Positions 14,101-29,100 of a DNA stretch of 64,000 nucleotides are shown here, piece by piece. Where the stretch lies: NCBI RefSeq assembly GCF_050948175.1, contig NC_135198.1:7515001-7579000 (forward strand), read 5' to 3'. A program made the translations under genes and the position numbers. The stretch comes from Xylocopa sonorina. Its lineage: Eukaryota; Arthropoda; Insecta; Hymenoptera; Apidae. The notes beneath the pieces were generated by a model. That model made no database searches, was not told where the DNA came from, and was given only the letters and a program-made list of their open reading frames with translations. Numbering within the stretch: the stretch's first letter is position 1; every line of letters starts with the position of its first letter.

Positions 14101-17100
14101 AATCCATCCAAGCTCTCTTCCTTTTCCTACCGTTTTCGATTCGTCGTAACCAGCGCTCGCACGCAAGGCTGTTCGCATTTAGCAGATAGTAGGAAGCTCT
14201 GGATGCGTCAAACACATGATAGAGAGAAGATTACCATCAATAAACATCGTTTCATCTTAAATAATACTGTCAACAGTGACGTACAATTCTTCAGTTAGAT
14301 CACTCTTCCGTTCACCTTCGACTTTTATTGAATTCTCCATCGAATCGCTACTTCCGGCTTCTGATTTCCAGTTTTACATTTTCGTTGCGCTGTGGGCGAG
14401 AACTGATGCTGAACACCTGAGATTTCGACAAGTTCTACAAGTACAATCTCTGTAATTAGTCGACGAAGATAGTCATTTTTGGAAACTCATGTTTCGCTGT
14501 TGATTTAGTTATTGGTTTAGTCTCTCGTTTTTATTTGCAATACTTCTCTTCACGCGAAAATTTCTCCAGTTCTTATTGCTCGTTTAATAATGTATGCATT
14601 GTCACGTTCCGAATCGAGTCGTAGCGGTGTTACAGGTGCTCGAAGTGAAATCCTTTCTCTGCGAAACACGACGTGCCTTTTACGCCTAAATTTCGTAATA
14701 ATCGACGAATTCGGTCGTTTTTTGCGACACAGATTACTCGTTCTGGTTAGAGACTCCATTATCTAATCGAAATATGGCCCAATCCGCAGTTGGGCAACTC
14801 GTCAAAAACAGAACCCTTGTCCGCTTTGTCGCAAGAATTCATTTTTCATTCGAAAACCGTTGCAATACAATTTTTATGTTCATTTCTTTTCATTGCAATA
14901 TCATTCGTTACTTCAATTGTTCTTAATTAGATTTTTAGTAACATATCGTGATCGCAAATTTTCTTCAACCAGTACTCGATACCAAAGTATCAATGAGAAA
15001 TATAGAACAGTTGCAACAGAAGAAATAAAATGAAACGTGTACGGATGACCAAGTTGCAGCCACTTCAATGTGAGTCATTTTTTAAGCGCCATTGATGAAT
15101 CTTCTACATTTCACCGAAGCCTGAGTCACCGTTTAGCATCATCATTGTAAATCCAAACGTATTGTCCCTCATGATTTTCCAAGATAAAATACTTCCGGTT
15201 TAAATTCGAACGTATCGATATCCGACTTTTTCTACCTTCTACGATACAGTCACATGCTTTCTGACTCAAACTCTCTTCACGAGCACTACTTCCATAGAAA
15301 CAAATTATTTATTCAATATTGCACAGCAGAACAGTCATCCTCCACACTTCTTCTCGAACATCTGATTCTCCTCAAGCAGAATTTTCCTTAAATGAAAGAT
15401 TTGCATTAATGCATTCAGCCGCGTAACAAATCGGTGCTCGTAACCTTCTCAGCGTCGCAACATCTCTCACGATCGACGCTCAATCACGTCAAATCGATTA
15501 TCACGATGTGCTTGCACTATCAGTTCCAAGAAATCGACTTGCACTATCAGTTCCAAGAAGTCTTGATTAGAATGCCTTATCGACGTCAGGGCTGCTTTTC
15601 TCGCGCAGCTTTCACGGCAACCACGAAACCTTGCAGGTAACAACAATTCGCTTCTTTGTCCGTCACGTTGTTTGCCTTCGCGACGCTGTCAAGGCTCGGG
15701 CCTTGACAGTGGTCGCTTTGGGCCCGTTTGCTCCGCAGCCACCGCTCGTTAAATGCTTCTCAATGAACGCAGACCTCTCGCGCTGTCGTCGATTTCTCCA
15801 AAGTACCAACCTTTCTTCCCTTTCTCTTTCCGTGCTATCGATTTTCGAGCATGTTTTCGAACCAGCCAGGTGAGCCAGGTGAACCCAAGTATCTCCGGCT
15901 CCTCAAGGTCCGTGAACGCTAAAAATCCGCTCTTTATTCGGAGCAGCCGGTCGAACCAGTGTAAGCGTACTTTTTTTACTCGCCTTCCAGCCACGAAATG
16001 AATTCGGACGATTCGTAGAAAGGCACTTGGCGATGCACTGCTGTTCCTTTGGTGACCATTTTCTCTTTCTTTCGCGGTTGATGGAAATTTTGGGGCTGAA
16101 TGTCCGATAGATCGAAGAGATACTGATTTGTAGTGCAATTCGTTGAGTTCAATTTCTACTGCTGAAGCTAGACTTGTTTAGCATTTATTATCGAAGGATC
16201 AGAATTGGTTCGAATTAGAAGTTCCTCATATTTTTACAAAGTTTCCTGCAAAGCATGATTCGCAAACCTTTGGAAAGGTTCACAGCAAATATAGGCTGAC
16301 TAGTTAATTGTTGGCGTAGTATCTTTGAAAATTATCATAATTTCAGTGTTATCTCCGTGTGGCGTAATGTATCTATACTTCGAGTACTCGCAAAGCCTTG
16401 TAAAACCCAAGTAAACAAGTCCAAGTAAAACTTGTGTCTATCGCTTCATTAAAATGTGTAACTATGCCGGTGCAACGCATGACACCTTGTGCTCCTTGAA
16501 CACTACTCCTCGTGCTGACCATTAGTTTTCACTTCATTCTCCAAGTTTGTCATTGTCTATTTTCGAGAATAAAACTGCGCTTCGTATTCAGATATTTTTC
16601 GAAAAGCAACAACTTCGAGTTATTTCAGATTTTCATTGAGACTGGATAAATAATTTCGAACGACACCTGTTACTGATCAGTTAGCTTCTTATACGATAGT
16701 ATTACGCTCGTTTTTTCCTCAGAAATTCTTCACGGACTTACTCACGTTCGATTTCCATTTAAAATTGAATTAATGCTTTTTGCGATTCTGTTGTACGCGT
16801 ATAATGTTCCACGAACAAGTCAGCACGTATTACGAAACCGCCCCTAATGAATACGATCCAAATTGCTCGTCCAACATTTGATCCTTAATTTTCTACATTC
16901 TCCTCTCCTGAAATTTCGTATGGCGCACAATATTCTTTACATCCACGATTCTTTTCGAGACAGACATCCTTAGCAAGGCGCATTTCTCTCTCTACTGTTC
17001 GTATCAACGTCCCAGTTGACATTTTTCGAATGCGAACGCGCGAGGGCCATCCTTTTATCTACGATATACATATTTTAGCGGTCGGTGCCGCTGTTTTCCG

Positions 17101-20100
17101 AATGCAAACGAGCCATTAATTCGCGACGTCACCTCTTATCTATATAACCCTGATCATCCTTCGATCGACGATCAGAATTTTTCTCTCGATCCGGCCGCGC
17201 TGGCATAATGATTGCCCGCGCGCGGACGCGTATGACGCGCGCGTCCCTTGACGCACAGGAAACGTCTTTCGGAATTGGACACCGATCACGGGGCGTGCGT
17301 ACAATTCGCAACTAAACTCCATTACTTCGATCTAACAGATTTTGATGGGCAGCCACGACCTCCTTGGTGAGTCACAGGCGCGAGCTAGCCGACACCGTAC
17401 GAACCCGTCCATTCCGCGGCATGATTCACGCACCCACGACAACTATTAAACTCAATTACGGTTAAATATAATGAACGTCGGGCCATACCAAGGACGCGAA
17501 TAAAAGTTAATTGATAATGGAGATACCGAGTTTCGCGGCGGCCAGCACTTCCGGAGACCTATTTCTGACGCTCGACTCGCGCGATTACTGCCAAGTGAAT
17601 TAATCGGCCCGATTAAGAGAAATTCGTGTAATTAATTTTCGAGCTGTCTCGGCTGTTCTCGATTACTTCAGCGTGTACTGATTGGATAATCACGCGTACC
17701 TCTGAAGATTTTTTTAAAGAGAGTTTCTGAAGATTTTTTGTTTTGTTTTATTTCAATACAACAGCAGAGGATGTATTGCGAGAATTAGAATGTAGAATAA
17801 CTTACCAGTTATGTTCAACCCTGCGAACGCCTGAAATTCCGCGATCGCCTTGGACAACGTTTCCTGCGAAATGATTCCACCACTTGTTGGATTTATAGGC
17901 TGCAGGTAGCCAAATTGCGATAAGTAGTTCTGCAACAAGTAAATACATTTCGATCAATAGATGTTCTTCAATTTAACATGCTTTATGATCTTCAGAATTA
18001 TTTGATAAACTTCACATTTCATTGTACGATGAAAAATTCCAAGTATTCGAAGTCTGTCTAGGAATTTCAAAGAGTACGTCGTTAAAGCGACGTTTTTTTT
18101 CATTCGTTGCTAACATTTGTGACTTTTGAGCTAATTAATCGACGCGCTGTGACTTGGAAAAAATGATTGGGAAATAATTACAGGTGGGAATGCGCGAATA
18201 AAGGAGTCTGATCGATACTTCCGCGTATGCGAGCGACAAAGAGCTCTATGATATCCTAGTTGATCGTCAAACCGCTGTATTTCGCACTATAAACTGGACA
18301 CATGATGATATCCGAGGGGATTGACCCGAGTGGTGATTGTATTGAGGTGTGATACAGTTATTTAACCGCCGCGGCTAAAGGCAATTAATATTCCGGCGAA
18401 TAAACACGCCACGTGTACGTGTTTCCGTTTTCCTTGTTCCTTGCTCGAGAGTGAATCGTACGAAATCTTGCTCGATCAAACAGCCGTGCAAGATTTGTTA
18501 TTTCGCGGGTTCTCAACGACGAACATGCTTGTTTCTTCTAACAACAAACGGATCGTACGAAGAAGACATCGAAGGAGGAGAAATCTAATTGTAAGAAAAA
18601 ATCAATGATGCATCAGTTCGTTTATCGTGGATAGATAAAAGAATTTGCTTGTATGAAATTAAACTTGCACGACTTAGAAAAGCGTTTATCACGTGAAGAC
18701 GCGATGACTGGATAAAATAAAAAATAGCAACGTAACCTCATGATTATTGAAGAGATTGATCATTGATTTTTTCAATCTTTCCGTTTGCTATGAAAATGTC
18801 CCTGCAGGAATTATAAAGAACTAATCCGTAATTTACTTTACAAGATAATGGTGAGTGTGACTCATTAGCAAACTGTTTTTTTATTGCGTAACAATTATCT
18901 TCTCGTAAGAAGAAACCACACAGTAGCGTAAGGAGTTACACACATCCAATGCTACCGTGAAATAATAATTAGACTCTCTCGTATGACAATACGAATTACT
19001 AAGAACTTCACCAGTAGATATGTACAAATAAGCAGGAACATAAGATATAAAAATACATGAAACTTTTTCCATCGATCGCCTCATCGTCTGAACGAATTGA
19101 TATCTCGAAACGTGCAATGATTTACGCCCTCTGAAGGCGTCTAAAAAGTGCCATCGATCGACGAGCACGCAGCAACAGGTGCTTTTTTAAAAGTCGTTTC
19201 GTTCACTTGTCATTGTTAGCGAAATTATACACCGAGCCATGGTAACGACGCGTCGATAAACCGTGAAATAGGCGTTAAAATGTAATCACAGCCTCGGCTG
19301 ACTTGTAAACGCGAAGCTATTCCGTGAGTCACTGTACGGGGTAGCGGGTAAAGGATACTCATTCGAATAATCGACGTGCAAACGGCGATCCAACGCGTTG
19401 GAACCTCTCTCGCGGATCCAGCGTTCCGTCGAGACGGAAGCCTTGAATGAACGACGATGAATCATCGGTGCAGCTTGAAATAAGCTCTCTCAACGCTGTC
19501 TCTTTTGGTCCCTCGAACATCGTCACTGGCAAGAGTCGTCCTAGTTGGGAGTTTTAACCCTTTCGAGAGGCACCTTCTTTCGTTCCATTTAAATATTTTT
19601 CGAAGCGCGACAGATTTTCATTTGTAAAATAGGATGTCTCCAAGATTTATTTCCTTTTTACGCAAATTTTTTATCCGCAACTCTCATTGCCAACAATGAC
19701 GTCCGTTGGTTTCCCTAAAAGCGAACTCTAGACGCGATCGGTTACCTTGATGGTCCTAATAGGGTAAAAACAGACAACTAGTGATTTTTCGAAACGATTT
19801 CGGAAGTTCGCTGGTTGTTTTCGCGTCGCGTTATCCCCGTCCTTCGGGTATTATTTTTAACGCGGTGCATTCCTTTCTAAACACGTAGAATTCGAGCAGG
19901 ATTCCGCGAAACACGCGCTTCGAGTGCACCGCACGAGCCCCCGGAGGACGCTTATGGAAATCAGCCCTGCTCTTATGGATCTAGACCCGATACTGTGCTG
20001 CGAGATCGACGGAAATAAACGTCGCGATTTGCATGGCGAAAAACCAGTCCCCTTGGAACGGAAACACGTAGCTCGTATCGATCCGAGCATTTTCCCTCCG

Positions 20101-23100
20101 CCCAGTCGCTGAGTAAAGCGTCCATTTCAACGCAAACTTGTTATCTTAACCCTTATTCTTCGTGGAAGAAATTGCCATTTATTTTTTTTTTTTTAGATAG
20201 AAGAACCACGTCGCTCGTATGCTTCTCGTAGCACATTTTTATTCGTTTCGATTCTATTTAGTCACATTTGTCATACGACAGACTCTAATTAAAGTACCCA
20301 ATCGCGAACGAGCCGCATCGCGTCGATTCTGCTGTTCAATATTGAACTGAGATTACATCCTAAGAATAGGACCAGTCTCTTTTTAAATATAGTAACGCAG
20401 ATCTTACATCACTGATTCTCTCTACCATCATCGGTCGAGTAACGAAATACGTCACACAGTTAATCGTATGCATTCTCAACCGAACGATCGATGATCGAAC
20501 GAAGTGGTTCACCTTCCATCTTCAACTCGAAGCGTTCTCCAGGCGCCACAAGTTCAGACGCAGGAGATACCCTCTTCTACTTATCAAAAATCCAATGTCG
20601 TTAATCTTGTCTCGAATTCTCAGTCAGAATTCTTCCGAGAAACGATATCAGTCAGAAATTCGAAGTTACACAGAGAACGACGAATTTCACGTTCCCTCTC
20701 TCCTTCGCTTGCGGTCGCAGCAGTTTCGTTCGGTGTCAATGATTCAAGCGTCGTGGATCACGCTTCCGTGTCTCACGGATCTCGCAATATCCTCGGCGGG
20801 AGCGGTTCCGGGAACGCCGCGATTTTTATGAATGAACGTAAATGGAGTGCGCGTACTCGCGGCCAGGCGTGTGTCACGCGTGAACAGTGAATGGCCACTC
20901 CTTCTCGACGCCCTCGTGTCGAGATCGCACGCGCACATTCTGAACGTCTGCACTCCGGCCAGGGAACTACGATTCTGAATCATTCTCGTTCTCCTTTTTT
21001 TGTCCTTCCTCTATCTCTGCTCTTCTCGGATGTCGATCAATGAAACGCCTGGAGGAGTCCAACGATTCCACGATCGCTAACGATCCTGCAGACTGCCAGT
21101 TACGATCGTACGTGATTCAATCTCGCGAGTTCGCCAGGTTCTCCGGGAATTTCTGCTTCTTGCGTTCGATTCTTGGATCATGGGTTTCGTAGGTTGAGAA
21201 TCGTACGATAGGATGTTTCATGGATGTTTAATCGGTTCTTTGGATGCAGATGAGTTTCTTAAAAGACTTCAGGTTTCTGTTAAGGAAGAATTGAAAAGGG
21301 GAATCATGCGAGCGGAGTTGCAACGCAAAATGATGATGTGTCGATCGAGCATGTTTATTCGTTTTTGTTTTACGACGTATGAATTCTGTCACCAGTTAAG
21401 ACCGCTCGACGTGACGAATCGTGGGTGTGTTTAATCGCGTTAACGTATAAGAATGGTATCTCTGACGTACGAGGCATCGGTTTTTTTTTCAAATCGCACG
21501 TAAATTGGTAGATTTCAGAGACACGTTACAATCGTTTCCTTCTCTCGTTGCCAGCAAATATCGTACAGTAATTTACCTCGTAACAGTGAACCGACACGTA
21601 ACTTTGAAATGTCCAAACCTTATCACTGGCAACTCCATATAACAAGAGCGAATCTCTCGAATCAGCTCGAAAGAAGATCGTAGATTAACGGAAAAACAGA
21701 AGCCATCGCGTCGTAAATCACGTTGACCGAGCTGTAATTACAAGTCACGCGCTGGCACGCTCGCGTGAGTAAAAGACTGGAAGAAACGAAAACGAAAAAA
21801 AAAAGAATCTTCGTTTTCGGGATCTCGAGTTGGATAATTATTGGTGCCAGCGTTCATGTGCAACACGTTTTGTTAAAAATGTTTGCCACGCTCGAACGTC
21901 ACCTCGTGCGACGATGGCTTACGAACCTCGCGATTGCGAGCCACGTGGACCGTAATCGCGACATTTACCGCCGGGCTGATATGTAATCCTTGCAAATTTA
22001 CGAATCGATAACGGTCGACGTTGACGTAATTACCTGTGGCCAAGTGCCCGGGCGAAGCACGCGGCGTTTTATACCACGGCTACCTTGGAGAACGCGTCCG
22101 GCTCACGATAATGCAATTTTCAAGCTACAGGTCAGTAGTTGTTGGTTTAGCGCACCAGCCTTGGCCATTTTTATGGCATCGACGCCACCGCAAGTTCTGT
22201 TACCCCAATGCTCTCCTATTATTCCTTACCAAATTATGAAATTATGAATTCAATTAACAAAAAAAAACTAGAATATAAAAAAATTCGCGCTAGATTTTCG
22301 ACAAATTTAACCCTCGAATCTCGATCGTTCGACTCGTGCGACTGGCGTCACCCTTCGAGCAAAGTCTCATAAACTCTGTTGAACGAAGCGGTGGCCGTAT
22401 CGCGGTTCACCTGTCGAAAAGTTGACACTTTGATTGGCCGTGTTATCGCGGTTTTCTGACGCGCGCCCCGTTTCCATGACCCGATTCGACGGTTCTCGTG
22501 CCGGCGGCGTACACACGCCGTGTAATAATCGTTGTTTTCTGTTTCGTAACGTCCCCCCCGTATCTGTACCGTCTATCTTCCGTCTTTTAACGGCGTCGTT
22601 ATGCACGTGTCCCCAGCACGTAACGCGTTGCAATAACGTAGCCAGGGTACGAGTCAGCCGACAAGTACGAAGTGCGCAACCCCCGGCGATCGATCCTCCA
22701 ACGCCACCGGACGCGGTCGCGAAATTTGTTGCCGGACGGTGGAATCGATTTTTCGACGGAATTCCTGCGTAACCAAAGCTCTGCTTTTGGGATTAAACGG
22801 TGACCCGACCGCGGGTGAACTACTGGGTAACTGGGTCGAGCGATACATCAACCAGCGACCTTTTGGGTTTGGAGATAGACGCGAGACACCAACGCCTGAT
22901 AGGCCAAAGCGTGAATGCTAATTCGTGATCGTTAATCGAGGGAAAGCGTGACTCTTAAGCGTTCCAGGGTGCTGCACTTTTCTTGTTAGATCGCGCGTTG
23001 AATTTAGGGGTTGATTCCTCGGTTCTCCGGTTCATCGCGAGACTTTTGCTCCTTGTTGATCGATGGTGAGCTCGAATTTATTGATAGTTGCAGAATGAGG

Positions 23101-26100
23101 TTTATTCTGATTGATAGCGATAGTGGTTGAATGTTTGCTCTATTGGAAGTTAGAATTACTGGCGGATTGTACGTTGATACAAAGTTCAAAGTACCGAGAC
23201 TGATTTATTTGGTTGACCTGCTTTCCACCCCTATCTTGGCGAGTTCAGTTAAGGCACACTATGTGTCAAATTTTGATATTCTCTAGATTCACTTGAGCTT
23301 CCTATCAACTTTGTAATATAGTAACTCGATAAGATTACAATTTTTTTCATTTAATTCGCCTGTTTACCTTTTAACATATAGACTGCTCTTGCAGAGTTCT
23401 AAGTCGTATCGTAACGCGTATTCTGAACGCATCTCTAACGAATTCTCATTAAATACAAATTCACGAATTATAACTTGTGCAGTGAATCGTGCTTATCCTG
23501 CCATATACGATTAGATTTATTAATTAAATCGAATAATTTCAGTCGTATTTTCTCGATATTCCATCCAGAGAATATTTCCAACTGTTTTCTGATGACTCGA
23601 AGAGAGAACGAATTGAGAAAAGCTGTTGGTTAAATTTGGAAACAGTGAGTTTCTCGACTTCGCCTTAAGCCACGCGATCTCGACGATCGAGGGCACAGAG
23701 TAGCGAAACGTCTCCTGATAGTCGCGTTTGCCAACCCGCGAAACCTTATCTCTGGCTGTTATCATCGATAAGAGGCTCCGCAAGTAACGTAACGCAAAAG
23801 AGAAGTTCAAACTGACTACTCGCTGTTGCACTGGAATTATTTGCCGCGCGCGATGACTGTGCGTCGCGTTTCACGCGAGCGTTGGACATGAATCACGGCT
23901 TTAAGGGCCACCGGATGCGTAAGGCGTGATGCGAGGTTCTCTCGAATCTCACGCCCTGATTTGTTTGCCATTCCTACGGATCCATTAAATTTTGCTAATT
24001 TTTTTGCAATATTTTCGATCGTTTTTAATTATTACGTAAATGTCTACGTTTTCGCTATGGAATTTGTGTAACGATTAGCACATTACACTTTCGTTCGCTT
24101 AACGTGAATGTCTAGGTCAACGACTTCATTCCTGGTTATCGTATGTACACGAGAAGGAACAGATACGAAGCGTACCCTGATTTTCAGCCGCTGCGCGATC
24201 GATAGTCCGCGAATCAAAGCGCTCTGAGACGTGTGCACCATTTGCAGTACTGTGCCACTCCATTATCGATCACGCAGCAAGCTGGAATTAGTCTACTCTG
24301 GTTTACTTCCTCAAAGTTCTACTTTCTCATATTGACAAATTACACGAAACAAAATCGACGCTAAAACGATATAAAAAATTGTTCGACGCTTTAAAGAAAA
24401 AAATCGCTAAGGATAAGCAAGCTGGCACCAAAAATATACTCGTTGTGTCCTACATCCTCTGACGTCCATACGAGAGCATCCTCTTTCGTCTCTTTCTTAC
24501 TCTGTCGAGTACTTTTCCGCGAACAACATCACGTTTAACGGTGCAACGGAGGTGCACCGAGGATCAGTTACTCGAGAGGAGACGAAGGGGTGCAGAAGAG
24601 GTATCGAGTAGCGACCCCGGCCTTGAAGAGGTCTTTGTCGACGCATACGGCATCAGTATTCAACGCCTTCGCATCTTCTGCCGGTCGTCCGTTGAATACG
24701 AAACCAATGTATCTCCGATCGTTCATCGTGGAGCTTTGTACCACCGAACAATATATTTTCGCGTCGCTGCCCTCGCGAGATTGCCTTTGTACCAGCGTTA
24801 CTTCTTTCTTTTTATCCTCCTCCATCGCGACGTCAGCCGTCGATGGACCTTTCGTACTGTTTTCCTCGATTCTACGATACGTATGCTTCGCAAAAATTAA
24901 CGTAACATTCGATAGTCTTGTAATTGAGGGAGTTGAGAAAAGTGGGGTGAAATCTAGGGGTGGCTTAATGTTCGAGGTGATAATTAATTTTCTGTGTAAT
25001 TGTTGGAAGACCATTTTCTAGCAAACCTTGATACATCAGTTTCGACAGTTTTAATCGTGGCGCAAAGACGTTACTGACCCTAACTGACCTTACTCGACCC
25101 GTGTGCGCGACGGGGTCAAGCAAGAGAGGCCACTTGAAAATCTTGCGTGCACCTGTTCGCGGAATAGCCCCGAGATAACAGATTTCCGAACGAACCCGAG
25201 GTAACGCCGCGTACGTTTTCTTAATTCGCCGTTGCACAGAATTAAAATGTGTCCTGCACGGAAGATCGCCGCACGCAGGAGCGAACCGCGTCACGATTTA
25301 ACGAGGTCGTTCTGCTTTTCATTTCTTATTAGGATTCAGCGTCGACGCCGCGATATAAACGCGTGCTTCGCCGAAATTAGACTCGCAACGCGGTAGAGGA
25401 AATCTTGTTCGAGTCATTTATTTGGACGATGCGATCACTTGAACCGTTAGCCATTCGCAACACTTTGGTTACTCGGAATTTTTTAACGATCTCCCTTTCC
25501 TCTTCGAGGAATTATCATATGCCTGCTCAGAGTATCATCCTGTAATCGTGTCTTATATTGCACGGTAATTTCAATCTGAAATGCTAAAAAAATGTGAAGT
25601 TTACATAGTTTATAATCGACTCTTGAGACATTTAATTCCGATCGAATAGACAGCAAATTTGTATGTAATATCATGTATTATCGTGCATCACCACTCGAGT
25701 CCATCGGAAACACCTAAACATCCGCAGTCTGCACTATCAACTAGCTCGAAGCCAGACACAGGCTCGCGTTTTAGTTCCGCGTACCAGCTGACTCAACTCT
25801 AATCAATCCGCGCGCGACGCTGCACTTGCGATCTCACGTACGCGAAGAAACCGCGTCCCCTTTTCCCCCTTTTCCCGATCGCCGGTGTTTATGTTTTAAA
25901 AACAGCCGGAGGTTGCCGACTCACGACCCCCGTTACGATACGAAACCGATGTCGCAATCGATGCTCGATGTCCACCGAATAAAGAATCGATAACGCGACG
26001 TGAATCACTCGGTTGGTCTGCGAAAAAATGGCTGATTCAACGGTACCGGAAGTGGTACGCGGTGGTATCGCGGCTTCTGCCGCTGGGGGCGAAGAGGACG

Positions 26101-29100
26101 CTCGAAACGCGTACCGTTTTCAACCCTCACGTCTCGTTTTGGCCGCGAATAAAACACGTGGCGTGTTTAGGTAACGCGCGTCAATGTCGAACGATGCAAA
26201 ATATGGGTTATCGAGGATTACACCAGTGACATCACTGATGAGATAGGCTCGCGTGGTATCGGACGAGGATGTCGGGCAAGGGATGATGATTAAGTGCTCT
26301 CGATGAAAGTTTTTTAATGGAGCATGCTCTCGCATCGATTAGAATCGATCTCTTTGTTCCTTGATTGGATTAAATGGGAATGCTCCATTTCCGTTGGGTA
26401 TCGGTTAGTCCGAGCGGAGCAGATGGTTATTGTTATTTAAATATCGCGATCTTTTAAAGAGACGTCGATCGTTTCGTATGGGTAGATCCTATGTTTGGCG
26501 TAGTAAGGATTTATCGTAATGCTAATCGTGGGGAATTTTATGTATGACTTGTTTCTGTATGATTATTAATTGCAATGGTTATTTATGGTGAGGATTATAC
26601 ATGGATCTTAAAAGGTTTGTTAGAGAAATGTAGAATATGGAGCGAAGTTCTATTTCTGTGCTGTTACTTCATTGTCGTGAACTTGAAGTTGAATTAATCA
26701 ACGAGAAAACGATGAATCTACGACAAAAATTGAAAATCTCGAAATCGCATCAAAGTTCGACAACCTATACCGGAAAGAAATTGTTCGTGGTTGATTTTTA
26801 TTGACTAATAACGAACGGTTTGACGCAACAAGTATTTTTCCACTGTTCCTCGTCATCGTTCTTCTTATCAAGCACTATAATTAAACAGTTTCTTATCGCG
26901 AAAGAAATGTAATAATTCGCTCGATTTTCTATTCCCCATTTTTAATCGTCGGCTGATTTCACGACTCGACAGTTTCGCATGACCGTGTGGCATAAATTAG
27001 AAGATATTAGTATTAATGCGTTCGCGGAAAATGGTAACGCGTCCGTGGAACTAGATTTTACTCTCGTTACACACACGCTGCTGAAACACTTGAGGCAATT
27101 TTTCAAGTTCACCATGGTTAGAGTTGCGTAACGGTGTGTCACGTTGCAGAAAGTCAGTCACACGTACACTGCCGTGAAAATCGTCGCCAGTGGCTTCATT
27201 CAGAAATCGGATACTTGTAGCACGAGTTTTTACCACGCAGTGACACATACCTATCTCGACCTTTGATATTTGCACTTTTTCAGTGCTCGTCGATAAGATA
27301 ATTAAAAAAATTATTAGCGATCGGTAGTTCAATTTGTTAGAAGGTAGTTTACACTTTTTTACCTTGTATCAATTTCGCCTCGAGTCACGCTCACGCGGTT
27401 CACTAAGGTTACGCAATGTCGTTAATGCGACGGAATTGTCATCAAGTGAACCATGTAAATTACGCCTTGAGGCGTGATTGCGCGGTTCAATTTGGTCGAA
27501 CAACGCGGTCAATTCAGGGGAATCGAAAGTGACGCGAACGGGTAGATGCCAGCGTTTAATCGCGAGCTGCGATTCGTACCGTTCGTTTCGCTTTCGATTT
27601 TATTGGATCGGTCGCATTGTTTAACCAAAGTGGATCACGTATTCTCCGGCACCCGCAATCGCAGCGGGCACATTTCTCGCGGGTGCGAGTCGGATTTGCG
27701 CAACGATACGATTACAGTTCCTCGCCTAATTGGTCGTTCGAGACACGTCGAGTAATGATCGAGCGCAATTAGTAATTGTAATGAAGCCGTTGCCAACAGC
27801 GTTGCTATCTTTGCATTGGCAAGTATCTTCCGTGAAGCCTGATAAGACACGGAAGGCACTTTCGCGCGAGCAACGTCCACGCTCGTGATTTAACTCGCTC
27901 GTACGCATTCACCCCATTCTACAACTTCAACTCGTCTTTCACCCTCTTTCGCTCTCTCAATTTCTTTTTCCAAATTCCATTCTTCCTTATATACTAATGT
28001 TTGCTCAAAGAATCCCGCTTATCAACGACAATTTACACGATCACAACTCAATAACGATCTTATCTTCGATCAGTGATACAATTTCTATCGCTCGAACTAT
28101 CTTGCATATCGTCCTTTGTTTTGCTTGCTGCGATACTGAACGCGTTAAACGGTATTCGAGATCAAACGAACGATGCATTCTTAATTAGCGTGATTATGCG
28201 TTTCTACCTCGCGTTACTAACTGTATCGCTGTTACTCTACGAACGTAACATCTTTCTTCGATTCTTTTTCCAGCACTCTTAGTTTCTTTGAATTAATTGG
28301 AAAATTCTCGTGGAAAATCTGAATCTCTAGCCAGTCGTTGGTCGGATCGATCGATTCCAAGGATGGTTGAGACGTGTTTCGTTCGAATTAGAGAGACTCG
28401 TCTCGAGAGCGTCGCTCGAAAGCGGTGGCCAGAGATTGGCGAATGTCAAGTGGCAGACAGAGCATGGATACGTAAAAGAGCGAACGATCGGCTGGATCGT
28501 GCGTCGATGAGAATATCTATGGGCCGATCGTTAATATTCCGATGACGGTCGGATCGTGCCACGACTGTCGATCGGTCAAGACGAAGGCCAACATTCGCGA
28601 TCCTAAGCCGTGTGTATTTCCGTGTCGAGGCACATACATTATTTACCATTTCCTAGTATGATCCGTCAGCGGGAGAAAGAGACGCGAGAAAGAATCGATG
28701 ACTTGGCACCCTGCCCAGAATGAATTTTTCCTTTTCCCGAACGAACGCCCTCTTCGACTGAATTGGCCGAAACAAAGCCTCTCTGGCTTCTTTCACGACG
28801 TTTCATGAATCAAGCTTGAAACGTGACCACGTTCATTTTTATAGAAGACTATCCAGATCATCTTTGAGAGATTTTCAGTGCAATTTTTGGAATAAATCGT
28901 CGTTTGGTCCCTGTCTTGGTCCCATATCATCGTCACTTGTGTTTCATCATCGTTTCGAGCTCGAAATGTAGATTTAATCTCGTTCCATGGACTTATTAGC
29001 AAGCACAAGATTAACTTTTAATGCGTTGTCGCGTAATACTTGGAAGACTGCTACCGGGTGATGCTCGACCGCAGAACCATTTGTTTTGTCCCAAGGTTTT

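Larger units (their letters stand above)
12147..17805 (-). other. Mmp1 intron 2 (5659 bp)
   Basis: Bounded by GTAAGT at 17805 and a TCAG acceptor at 12147. Holds a short tandem duplication (15511-15562) and a strong hairpin (15681-15715), listed separately. ORFs around 12319-12629 and 15631-16138 occur in several overlapping frames and look like chance. Confidence 0.8.

Noticed and set aside
16200..16225. GGTTCGAATT tRNA B-box-like motif
   Set aside because: Surroundings do not fold into a cloverleaf; isolated match.
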